This document shows, one piece after another, positions 15,060 through 22,474 of a stretch of DNA of 64,000 nucleotides (positions within the stretch are counted from its first letter, which is position 1; each line of letters opens with the position of its first letter). The position numbers and the translations under genes were made by a program. A model generated the notes under the pieces. The model was not told where the DNA came from and did not search any database. It worked only from the letters and a program-made list of their open reading frames with translations. The stretch comes from Methylomonas rosea. Lineage in GTDB: Bacteria > Pseudomonadota > Gammaproteobacteria > Methylococcales > Methylomonadaceae. The stretch covers positions 36,666 to 100,665 of the forward strand of contig NZ_JANIBL010000008.1 in the NCBI RefSeq assembly GCF_024505055.1, in the 5' to 3' direction.

Positions 15060-16188
15060 GTCTGGGACTCGTTGCATTCCCCCTGCCTTTGCGCGATTGA
15101 CAACAGGATCACCTTCCGTCTAACAATGTTTTCTACCCCGATCAAAACACCGTGACGGCGTGAGCGTAGGCTCATGACTTGGAACAAGGTTTCATGATCC
15201 TGGCAGACATCCCCAGAGCGGTAGTTACCGTCCTGATACTACACCAGCGCTACAGTATTTATATCGGGCAAATACCTTATTCTGCAAAGAACTCTCACCA
15301 ATGGCGTGTCGATAGTTCGCGTCATTCATGGCGCCAGGGATTTACGCAACGTGATCTAGTCGCCGATGCACATTGGTATTCCGCTTCGGCTTTTAGCCTC
15401 GTGCGCAAGTCATTCAGACTGGCGCACAAAGTTTTTCGCTATCCTCGCCAGGCTTTGAAGCTTGCGAGTGAACCTGCATAAGCTTACGAATTGAGCTCAA
15501 AGCCTCGCGGGCAAGGCAATTAAGCCTGCGCACTTGGTGTTTTGCTATCCTCGCTAGGCGTTTGAGCTTGGGCCCTAGCCTCCATAGCCATGCGAATCAA
15601 GCTCAAAGCCTTGCGGGCAAGGCAACTAAGTTCGCGCACGCGGTCATTTGCTATCCTCGCCAGGCATTTAAGCTTGGGAGCGAACTACTACAGCATTCCG
15701 AATCAGGCTAAAAGCCTTGCAGCCATGGTATTTTGGTTTACCCCCAAGCCTACGAAGCTTTCGCAAATAGCAAAATACTCTTACCGGCAGGCTATAAGGC
15801 TTGATGTCGATCTGTCCCCGCGAACATTCGGGCCCGACATTGCCCAACTGTCAAGAACTTGGCAGGAATGACTTGCTGTAAACAAGATGGGGGTCGGCTG
15901 CATGGACCGGTGGCTGCTCCTGCAATATCTGCATTCCTCACATCCCTGTGAGTCATAAAGCAGATAGGGCAAGACTGGGAGCGATTGCGGATACGACAGG
16001 AAAACCAAGTCAAAAACCGTTCCGCCACCAACCCACCGCGACAGCGAAAGACCGCAGCCAATAACATCTCCAGCAAGCCATCGATAATGCAAGATCAACG
16101 TTACCAATAATATCAAACACCATGAATATTGGGGGCGTTGCCTCAACCTATGCGAGCGTAACTTACGTGGTAAGAACTTCAGTCAAAT
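15060..16188. other. 1.1-kb non-coding region with a degenerate repeat array
   Basis: Open frames here have no ribosome-binding sites, no recognisable motifs and read through repeats, so I do not call a gene. The main content is the ~106-bp tandem array at 15332-15755, listed separately. The flanks (15060-15330 and 15760-16188) show no further structure that I can name and may be decayed accessory DNA. Confidence 0.5.
15332..15755. repeat. Tandem array of diverged ~106-bp units
   Basis: The motif GCTATCCTCGCCAGG recurs at 15438, 15544 (one change) and 15650, exactly 106 bp apart each time. A fourth, more diverged unit precedes them (from 15332). Each well-kept unit also has GAGCTCAAAGCC-like and GCGGGCAAGGC blocks. 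GCCTTG...CAAGGC can form a local hairpin, and AAGCTCAAAGCC in one unit can pair with GGCGTTTGAGCTT of its neighbour. The third unit loses identity after about 70 bp. Core sites expected of integron attC elements are absent. Confidence 0.8.
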
Positions 16189-18660
16189 TTAAAACTCCAC
16201 TTTTACAGTACCTAAAAAAGTCCGAGGTGCCGCCGGCATAATAAAGTTTGAATTCGATGTGTTGTAGTAATGCTTATCCAATAAATTATCCGCGTTTAAT
16301 TGAGCCGTTACGGTCGATGGTCCCATTTTCCAACTATAGCCGGTCATTAGCGCCAACGTTGCATAACCCGGTAGTTGGTAACTGTTGGCATTGTCGCCTT
16401 CGACTTCGCCGCGAATATTCGATCCGGCTCCGAATTTCCAACCTTGCAAATCACCTTCCTGAATCTCATAGGTAGCCCACAGATTCCCGCCGTGGCGCGG
16501 CACACCAAAATAGCGTTTCCCCTCGTTGCCTCGATCATCCGCACCGCCAGTGTCCTTGGTAACGCGCGAGTTTGTGTACGAATAATTGCCGATCAGTTTT
16601 AGGCCGGAGTAAACTTCACCCGCAATGTCAACCTCCAAGCCGTCGTTATTCACCTCTCCAGTGGTTACTGAAAAACCGAGGCTTCGATAATAAGGATCGG
16701 GATCGGGCGATTGGATATTCTGCTTGGTTAAATCGAACCAGGCGACACTGCCTGTCAAGCGTTTGTCGAAGAGTTCATATTTCAAGCCAATTTCTTTCTG
16801 TTCCGCTGTTTGTGGTTTTAGCGCACCGCCATTCCTGTTACGACTATAGAGATTAACCCCACCAAAATTTTCCACGTAATTTGCATAGAAACTTAACTCA
16901 GGTAGGGCTTGCCAAAGCAAGCCAACGCGAGGTTTGATCGCAGTTTCGTCCAGTTGGTTACTGCCACTATAACCACCGCTTGAAAGATCACTCATTGTCG
17001 CCATGTCGTAACGAAACCCGCCGAGTATCTGTAGCCCGTAAGGCAGTTTAATTTGATCTTGTAAATACAAGCCGTGCCAGTCTTCGTTGATCTGGTATCT
17101 GTCCAACGATGCATTCGACGGCACAGCCCCGTCGATCCCGGTATAAAGGGGGTGATAAATGTCCAAGGCATTCAAACTCCAGGACCGCGCATCGCCGCTA
17201 TCCGCTGCCATGTTCATGAAATCCCAGCCCAACATTAACGTATGACCAAGCGGGCCGGTTTGAAATTTTCCGGTCAGATTAAGCGAGGTATAAAACTGTT
17301 GACCGCTCCAATTATTCTTCATGGCTCCCCGAGCAACCTGACAGGACGACGCCGTGCATGGGTCTGTCAAGCCTCCCCAAAATGTCACGAATGGCGTCCG
17401 CATTGGGGCTGCATAGTTATAGGCATTGAAGTTTTGGCTCAGGGTCCAATTGTCATTGAACGCATGCGACCAGTTGAAGCCCAGCCAAGTGGCGTCCGAC
17501 TCCTGTTGTCCCGATCCGGGCTCGCTCAAATTCCGGCTGATCGGTAGGTTTGGAACTTGTCCATTTACAATGGGAATCCCATTGTCGTAAGTGTCATTAC
17601 TGTGTTTATACTCTAATTCGAAAGTTGCCTGGGTCTGATCACTAATCTTCCATTGCAGTTTCGGGGCGAAAAATACGCGATCATTTTTTACAAAATCCCG
17701 AAACGAATTCGCGTCTTCATAGGCGAAGTTCATCCGATATAACCAACTCTTGTCTTGCGTAACCGGTCCCGTTGCATCAACTGTCGTCCGGTAAAAATCG
17801 TACGAACCGAATTGCTGTTGCAGCGAATAGAAAGGGGTGGCTAATGGCTGCTTGGTCACTACATTCACCATGCCGCCCGGTTCGATGCGGCCGTATAAAA
17901 TTGATGCAGGTCCTTTCAACACTTCGATGCGTTCTAAATTCGCGGTTTCGCGAAAGCCATCTGTCAACCAAGACGGATTGGTTCTAACGCCGTCTCGATA
18001 GTAGTCGTAGGTTCTAAATCCGCGAATCACGAACGGGGTTTGCTGGTGACCGTCTTGAGCCGTTGCGAATACACCGCTGACGTTTTGCAAGGCTTTATCA
18101 ATGCGCACCACTTGTTGATCTTTCATCACCTGCTTCGGCACCACCTGCACCGAAAACGGTGTTTCGATAATCGGCGTATCCGTCTTCGTCGCCGTCGTAG
18201 CGTTCGGCAAACTGTAATCCGGATTATAAGGATCGGTGGCATCATAAACCGCCTTGCCAACCACTTGCACCGCCGGCATGGTCTGCGGCCCCAGATTGTT
18301 GTGCAGTTCCGCCGCCCGCGGCTGCAAGGTGATAGCCCCCTCCCCGGTCGTCACGCCTTGCAACGGCGCGTCTCCCAATAAAATCCTGATCGCTTCGTCG
18401 GCGGTGTAGTCGCCTTGCACTGGGCGGCTGCGCAGGTTGTCGGCAATGTCGGTGCCGTACATCAGTTGTTGCTGGCTTTGCCTGCCGAACATCAGTAAGG
18501 CTTGATTCAGCGATTGGGCGGGGATATCGAAATGGTGTTTGTTGCCGGCGGCATCGCCAAGGGCGGTTTGCGAGATCAGCGCCGCGAGCAAGGCGGCTTT
18601 GGCGGCATGGCGCCGGCCCTTGCCGGCTGAGAAAGGTTTGCAATGCTTTGCGTTGGACAT
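16189..18660 (-). CDS. TonB-dependent siderophore receptor with N-terminal signalling (STN) domain
   Basis: ~823 aa outer-membrane receptor of the FpvA/FhuE type. After a signal peptide ('AALLAALISQTALGDAAG') comes an STN domain ('HHFDIPAQSLNQALLMFGRQ...', about residues 40-115), which contacts a FecR-like anti-sigma factor, then a plug ('ETPFSVQVVPKQVMKDQQV', 'FVIRGFRTYDYYRDG') and a 22-strand barrel ending in 'FLGTVKVEF'. The start is ATG 18660, preceded by AGGAGA; an upstream in-frame ATG at 18696 lacks such a site. The FecR-like and FecI-like genes lie upstream on the same strand, forming a cell-surface signalling set. The likely ligand is a ferric hydroxamate or pyoverdine-like siderophore; which one cannot be read from sequence. 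Confidence 0.92.
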   Translation of the reverse strand: MSNAKHCKPFSAGKGRRHAAKAALLAALISQTALGDAAGNKHHFDIPAQSLNQALLMFGRQSQQQLMYGTDIADNLRSRPVQGDYTADEAIRILLGDAPLQGVTTGEGAITLQPRAAELHNNLGPQTMPAVQVVGKAVYDATDPYNPDYSLPNATTATKTDTPIIETPFSVQVVPKQVMKDQQVVRIDKALQNVSGVFATAQDGHQQTPFVIRGFRTYDYYRDGVRTNPSWLTDGFRETANLERIEVLKGPASILYGRIEPGGMVNVVTKQPLATPFYSLQQQFGSYDFYRTTVDATGPVTQDKSWLYRMNFAYEDANSFRDFVKNDRVFFAPKLQWKISDQTQATFELEYKHSNDTYDNGIPIVNGQVPNLPISRNLSEPGSGQQESDATWLGFNWSHAFNDNWTLSQNFNAYNYAAPMRTPFVTFWGGLTDPCTASSCQVARGAMKNNWSGQQFYTSLNLTGKFQTGPLGHTLMLGWDFMNMAADSGDARSWSLNALDIYHPLYTGIDGAVPSNASLDRYQINEDWHGLYLQDQIKLPYGLQILGGFRYDMATMSDLSSGGYSGSNQLDETAIKPRVGLLWQALPELSFYANYVENFGGVNLYSRNRNGGALKPQTAEQKEIGLKYELFDKRLTGSVAWFDLTKQNIQSPDPDPYYRSLGFSVTTGEVNNDGLEVDIAGEVYSGLKLIGNYSYTNSRVTKDTGGADDRGNEGKRYFGVPRHGGNLWATYEIQEGDLQGWKFGAGSNIRGEVEGDNANSYQLPGYATLALMTGYSWKMGPSTVTAQLNADNLLDKHYYNTSNSNFIMPAAPRTFLGTVKVEF

Positions 18661-18834
18661 GGATTCTCCTGTTTCGGTCTGGTTACACGGCAGCATTTAG
18701 GCTGGTGTTAGTTAAGACGGAAACTTTTTGAAAACCCACATCAGGCGATCAGGGAATTTTTTTATCGGGGGAAATTGGCAATGCCAAATTGAGATGGTGA
18801 TATTTATTCGGGGCGGTGTTTGCTTGACTAGTTT

Positions 18835-19010
18835 AGGATAAATCCCCTCGATCCCCTGTATGCCCCTTGTGGGTACTTTTTCAAAGGGGGAAGTGAACGT
18901 CGCCCAGGCTCGGATTCGATGGTTTTATTGCCCCTCTTTGAAAAAGAGGGGCCAGGGGAGATTTTTTAGATAAATCCCCCTCAATCCCCCTTTTTCAAAG
19001 GGGGAAGTAA
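18835..19010. repeat. Clustered CCCC(T)n hairpin repeats
   Basis: Three related units fill the gap between the fecR-like and receptor genes. Two form clean stems: CCCCTCTTT/AAAGAGGGG (18931-18951) and CCCCCTTT/AAAGGGGG (18986-19004); a third, weaker copy lies at 18841-18895. Stretches such as AAATCCCCCTCAATCCCCC are shared between units. They may lower read-through from the anti-sigma gene into the receptor. Confidence 0.75.
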
Positions 19011-19016
19011 CAGCGC

Positions 19017-20090
19017 CTAGCGCAGCACGACCAAATACGGCGTGACGCTGACAATCTGCAGCTCCGGCACGGCAGCTTTTAAACTGGCAAGCGCTTGATC
19101 CAACGCATCCAGCCGAAACAGGCCGCTGATCCGTTTGTCGGCCAGCGCCGTATTCAGCAACACCACTCGTCCGGGCCGGTATTGATTGATTTGCGCGACG
19201 GCTTGGTGTAGCGGCAAGCCATCGAATTGCAAATAACCCTCGCGCCAAAGCGCCATGCTTTCCGGCCGGCTTACGGCTTGCAAGGCGATATTGTTGACGC
19301 CGATCAGTGCGGATTGGCCGGCGGTCAGCCGTTCGCGGTGCCTCTGGGCATCCAATATTTCGACGATGCCTTCGACGAGTTCGACCTGGGTTTGCGCAGA
19401 CTGGCGCTGGACGCTGAAAGCGGTACCGATTGCCCGGACTTCGCTGCCGGCGCTGCTGACCACAAACGGTCTTTGCGCATTTTTAGCCACGTCGAAAAAG
19501 GCCTCGCCCGACAACAACTCCACCCGGCGCACGTTATCGTCGAAATGAATCGCCAGCGCGGTGGCAGTGTTGAGCATTACTCGCGAGCCGTCTGCCAAGG
19601 TTATGGTGCGTTGCTCGCCCTTGCCGGTAAGATAATCAGCCCGCCAGAATGCCGGTGGATACAACATCGTCAACGTGAGCGCCAGCAGTGCGCAGCAGGC
19701 TACCGCCACACTCAGGGACCTGCTGCGGCGACGGGTTCTGGTTGTGACGCGGCCTTTAAGACTGCGAAGGCCGTCATTCCCGCTCAGGCGGGAATCCGCC
19801 GCGCCAACCGGACTGCTTGCGAGTAGATCAGCATCGTGCGCCTGCCGACCTCCCTCGCGCGGTAAGGGCTGCGCACCGGGTATGCCGCGGCGACCACGCA
19901 GTTGCCCCAAGCCCGCCCACAGTTTTTCGGCGCGTTGCCATGCTTGTTCGTGAGCGCTGTCAGCGGCCCGCCAGGCATTCAGTTCTTGCCGCGCAGACTG
20001 AGAAAACTCACCGGAATGCAATTGGCTTAACCAAGCGCAAGCCTGCTCCAGCAAACGCTCGGCATCGTCTGGCATCGGTTCGGTGGACAT
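19017..20090 (-). CDS. FecR-family anti-sigma factor
   Basis: ~357 aa inner-membrane regulator. It has an N-terminal cytoplasmic DUF4880-type region ('WLSQLHSGEFSQSARQELNAWRAADSAHEQAW'), one membrane helix ('VAVACCALLALTLTML', about residues 135-152) and a periplasmic FecR domain ('GEQRTITLADGSRVMLNTAT', 'GEAFFDVAKNAQRPF'). It should hold the upstream ECF sigma factor inactive until the STN domain of the receptor signals. The linker between cytoplasmic part and membrane helix is unusually long (about 55 residues), and part of it is encoded by a dispersed hairpin repeat. ATG 20090 is used in preference to TTG 20096; GGA lies just upstream. Confidence 0.9.
   Translation of the reverse strand: MSTEPMPDDAERLLEQACAWLSQLHSGEFSQSARQELNAWRAADSAHEQAWQRAEKLWAGLGQLRGRRGIPGAQPLPREGGRQAHDADLLASSPVGAADSRLSGNDGLRSLKGRVTTRTRRRSRSLSVAVACCALLALTLTMLYPPAFWRADYLTGKGEQRTITLADGSRVMLNTATALAIHFDDNVRRVELLSGEAFFDVAKNAQRPFVVSSAGSEVRAIGTAFSVQRQSAQTQVELVEGIVEILDAQRHRERLTAGQSALIGVNNIALQAVSRPESMALWREGYLQFDGLPLHQAVAQINQYRPGRVVLLNTALADKRISGLFRLDALDQALASLKAAVPELQIVSVTPYLVVLR
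19773..19800. repeat. Dispersed hairpin repeat inside the fecR-like gene
   Basis: ATTCCCGC-TCAG-GCGGGAAT at 19776-19795, preceded by GTC, matches the repeats at 22414 and 54949 (same 8-bp arms, 4-bp loop). Here it is read in frame as part of the linker ('ADSRLSGNDGL'). Confidence 0.8.
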
Positions 20091-20158
20091 GGTCAATTCC
20101 TGCTTGAGCGGTGGGGGAGATATATCATAGACGAGGCCCTTGGCCTAAACCACAGTCG

Positions 20159-20674
20159 CTATTGGAATTCATCCAGGGTTTTAGCGCAATGCACCAGTGC
20201 CTTTTTGATATTTTCTTCCACGGTGCGGATGGAGATGTTCAGGGTTTCGGCAATTTCACGCTGCTTCAAGCCCTCGAAGCGGTTTAGATAAAAAATCCGC
20301 TGACACAAAGGGGACAAACTATTCATACCCTCGATAAGCCGGTCCAAATCCTGCTCTCCCAAAATCACAGTCTCCGCGCACCGCGAGTCTTCGGCTTCGG
20401 GCGGCGCGTCATCCGGCCATGCGACTATTGCCGCATTCCGCACGGTCTGACTGCGATAGTGATCGATTACTAAATTTTGCGCGGTGCGAAACAGATAAGC
20501 TTTCAGATTGCCGACGCCGCTCAAGTCCTCGCTACGACATAAGCGCACAAAAGCTTCCTGGCAAATGTCGGCGGCGGTTTCCCGGCAGCGCAGGCGCGAA
20601 TATAGCACGGCCTCCAGTTCGCCGTGGCAACTGACGTATAACTCCTGTAGCGACTGATGGGCTTGAAAAGTCAT
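20159..20674 (-). CDS. ECF sigma factor, FecI-like
   Basis: 171 aa. Region 2 is seen in 'AADICQEAFVRLC', 'NLKAYLFRTAQNLVIDHYRSQ', and region 4 in 'LSPLCQRIFYLNRFEGLKQREIAETLNISIRTVEENIKKAL', the pattern of FecI/PvdS-type iron-starvation sigma factors. It should direct RNA polymerase to the receptor promoter when released by the FecR-like protein encoded next on the same strand (68-bp gap). The ATG at 20674 is the only sensible start. FecI-type genes are usually Fur-regulated, but I could not pick out a Fur box with confidence. Confidence 0.92.
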   Translation of the reverse strand: MTFQAHQSLQELYVSCHGELEAVLYSRLRCRETAADICQEAFVRLCRSEDLSGVGNLKAYLFRTAQNLVIDHYRSQTVRNAAIVAWPDDAPPEAEDSRCAETVILGEQDLDRLIEGMNSLSPLCQRIFYLNRFEGLKQREIAETLNISIRTVEENIKKALVHCAKTLDEFQ

Positions 20675-20905
20675 GCCGTCTTAATGGTTTACGTATCGAG
20701 GCTTAAACCAAAAATTGCCAGCAAATTTAGAGCCGGACGAAGAATTTTCTGCGCAATCAAGCCACTAGCAGACTGGCAAGCAGCCAAACCGGGCAGCTTT
20801 TTATTAAACTATGTTAAATAATTCAGGCCGATACCTGATCTCACGCACATCCGCGGCACACAAGCCTCAGGGACTGGCGCTGGGAGTCATCGTCCGCCCA
20901 TATTA

Positions 20906-21829
20906 TCAAGCGTCAAAGCCTTCGCCTCTTTCCCGACTTTTCCGCGCAGCTTCCGCCAGCAATTCGTCGATAAAATAACGGCAGTAATTGGGTACGTACA
21001 ATTGCTTCAGATACGCAATTTTGGTGGTGGAACTGGGTATCAAGCCGGACAGGTCTATGGCAAGCAGATCGCTATCCTTGACTGCTTCGTATGCCGTGCC
21101 GGCAATAATCCCGACGCCCATTCCCAAGCGCACATAGGTTTTAATCACGTCGGAATCGGCCGCCGCCAACGTAATATCCAGCGGCAAATGCGCGTTATAA
21201 AAGGCTTTTTCTATGGTTGTTCGGCCGGTAAAGCCTGGGGTGTAAGTCAGAATCGGCTGGGCCGATAAGCGTTGCAGGCTTATTTCGCCTTCCGCCAGCG
21301 GATTGCCGAGTGGAACCACGGCGACGTGATGCCATTGATAACAGGGCTTGACCACTAATTTGTCGTCTTCATCCAGTTTTTCGGTGCAGATGGCGATGTC
21401 GGCCTGATGCCGGTGTAACAAGTTAATCAGATTATCCGGCGACGATTGCACCATGTAGATTTTAATGCCCGGATATTTGCGCCGAAACCGACCTATCGGT
21501 TCGGGTAGTAAATATTTGGCCTGGGTATGAGTGGTGGCGATCCGCAAAGTACCGTTACTATTCTCCAGAAAGTCGTCGGCAATCAGTTGGATATTTTTTT
21601 TTGCCTGATTGATTAAATCAACTTCTTCCATGATCTTTTCGCCCAAAGGCGTCAGACCGGTGAGTTTTTTCCCTTGTCTGACAAACAGCGGCGAGCCCAC
21701 TTCTATTTCAAACAACTGGAGTTGCCGACTAACCGCCGATTGCACCACGTGCATTTTTTCTGCGGCTTTACTCAAATTGAAATCGGTTTCCTGCAAAACT
21801 CGCAGCAATTCCAATTGATTAAGATTCAT
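20906..21829 (-). CDS. cysB: CysB-like LysR-family transcriptional regulator
   Basis: 307 aa. The N-terminal winged helix ('FNLSKAAEKMHVVQSAVSRQLQLFE', about residues 17-41) and the substrate domain ('LRIATTHTQAKYLLPEPIGRFRRKYPGI') match the CysB/Cbl group, which senses O-acetyl- or N-acetylserine and sulfate status and activates sulfur-assimilation genes. The Thr-rich ligand loop 'TTHTQA' is characteristic of CysB. AGGAG lies 8 bases before the ATG. It is a single gene with a 645-bp upstream region holding a perfect palindrome and an orphan terminator. Cbl is the close alternative; no sulfur gene is nearby to decide. Confidence 0.88.
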   Translation of the reverse strand: MNLNQLELLRVLQETDFNLSKAAEKMHVVQSAVSRQLQLFEIEVGSPLFVRQGKKLTGLTPLGEKIMEEVDLINQAKKNIQLIADDFLENSNGTLRIATTHTQAKYLLPEPIGRFRRKYPGIKIYMVQSSPDNLINLLHRHQADIAICTEKLDEDDKLVVKPCYQWHHVAVVPLGNPLAEGEISLQRLSAQPILTYTPGFTGRTTIEKAFYNAHLPLDITLAAADSDVIKTYVRLGMGVGIIAGTAYEAVKDSDLLAIDLSGLIPSSTTKIAYLKQLYVPNYCRYFIDELLAEAARKSRERGEGFDA

Positions 21830-21921
21830 AGGCTTGCTCCTAAAAAAATTTCGGGATTCAAAGCAAAATTTTATTACTAACCTATACTGTAATTCGACGT
21901 TGCGATGAGAATCTATTCTTT

Positions 21922-21945
21922 CGATATAAAAATCACATTATATCG
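21922..21945. promoter_or_regulatory. Perfect 8+8 bp palindrome upstream of the cysB-like gene
   Basis: CGATATAA (21922-21929) and TTATATCG (21938-21945) are exact inverted repeats with 8 bases between. It lies about 95 bp upstream of the cysB-like start in AT-rich DNA. The symmetry and spacing suit a dimeric regulator, but its partner is unknown; a LysR-type site for autoregulation or for the opposite transcript is one option. Confidence 0.5.
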
Positions 21946-22081
21946 TTTTATTTTAGAGGTTCCGTTCATTAACATGACAAATCGACCAGGTGATTTCGTC
22001 GGCTTTTGTTAGTGAGAGGCAGACCTCCTCCTAGCGACAGGGATGTTTTGATGGCGGGTTGCATAAACCCGCCATTTTTTT
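21946..22081 (+). ncRNA. Candidate small RNA ending in an orphan terminator
   Basis: A strong terminator (22051-22081) closes a ~130-base stretch with no gene on the + strand. An internal stem GAGG...CCTC is seen near 22014-22026, and promoter-like AT-rich DNA with the palindrome at 21922-21945 lies in front. No known riboswitch or RNA family is recognised. A 12-codon frame (ATG 21974 to TAG) has no suitable ribosome-binding site. The call rests on the terminator without a gene. Confidence 0.35.
22051..22081 (+). terminator. Rho-independent terminator without an upstream gene
   Basis: Perfect 10-bp stem ATGGCGGGTT/AACCCGCCAT, loop GCATA, followed by a run of seven T. It is oriented for + strand transcripts, while the nearest genes on both sides are on the minus strand. 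Confidence 0.88.
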
Positions 22082-22108
22082 CGCCGCTAGTCTAGCCACA
22101 ATAGCGTT

Positions 22109-22302
22109 CCTGATTAGCAAGATGCGTCAGCTAAACCAAAAAAGTCCGTCATGCTCGCCGTAATACCCAAAGGGCACAAGAGCCAGTGCCATGGATGGCG
22201 AGCTTCGAGCTATCCATGCAGTCTGGATTTCGGCAATCCCTGCCGAAATGACGACTTACGCGACGTACCTTTGAATTAGCTGAAGCAATTTACTAATCAG
22301 GA
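22109..22302. mobile_element. MITE-like element, copy B
   Basis: Inverted ends agree in about 21 of 25 positions: left CCTGATTAGCAAGATGCG..., right ...TTTACTAATCAGGA. It is flanked by a perfect 7-bp direct repeat TAGCGTT (22102-22108 and 22303-22309), the hallmark of transposition. The interior contains an imperfect palindrome ending GGCAATCCCTGCCGAAATGAC. No coding capacity. Confidence 0.82.
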
Positions 22303-22410
22303 TAGCGTTAATAAATCGCTGCTTAAGTCCTGCGTGCGGCTGAGGACGAACGGTTAATCTTGGCATTGTCTATTCCTTCGACAAAGATTTTCCTGATGGT
22401 AACTTCTGAC

Positions 22411-22438
22411 TGGATTCCCGCATGCGCGGGAATGACGA
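22411..22438. repeat. Short dispersed hairpin repeat
   Basis: ATTCCCGC-ATGC-GCGGGAAT at 22414-22433 with the flanks TGG and GACGA; same family as 19773 and 54949. It lies between MITE copy B and the hybrid kinase stop codon. Confidence 0.75.
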
Positions 22439-22474
22439 ATTTGCAGCCGCAAAAAAATGATAAGTAGATTTATG

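Noticed and set aside
15332..15755. Integron attC array
   Set aside because: Unit length would fit, but core GTTRRRY/RYYYAAC sites are not at the unit boundaries and no cassette genes lie between units.
15332..15755. CRISPR array
   Set aside because: The whole 106-bp unit is repeated with divergence; there are no short identical repeats with unique spacers.
15179..16146. Several ~90-120 codon frames on both strands
   Set aside because: They overlap each other and the tandem repeats and have no motifs or ribosome-binding sites.
21974..22012. 12-codon frame inside the candidate small RNA
   Set aside because: The nearest AGAGG is about 14 bases upstream, too far, and the peptide has no recognisable feature; kept only as a remark under the small RNA.
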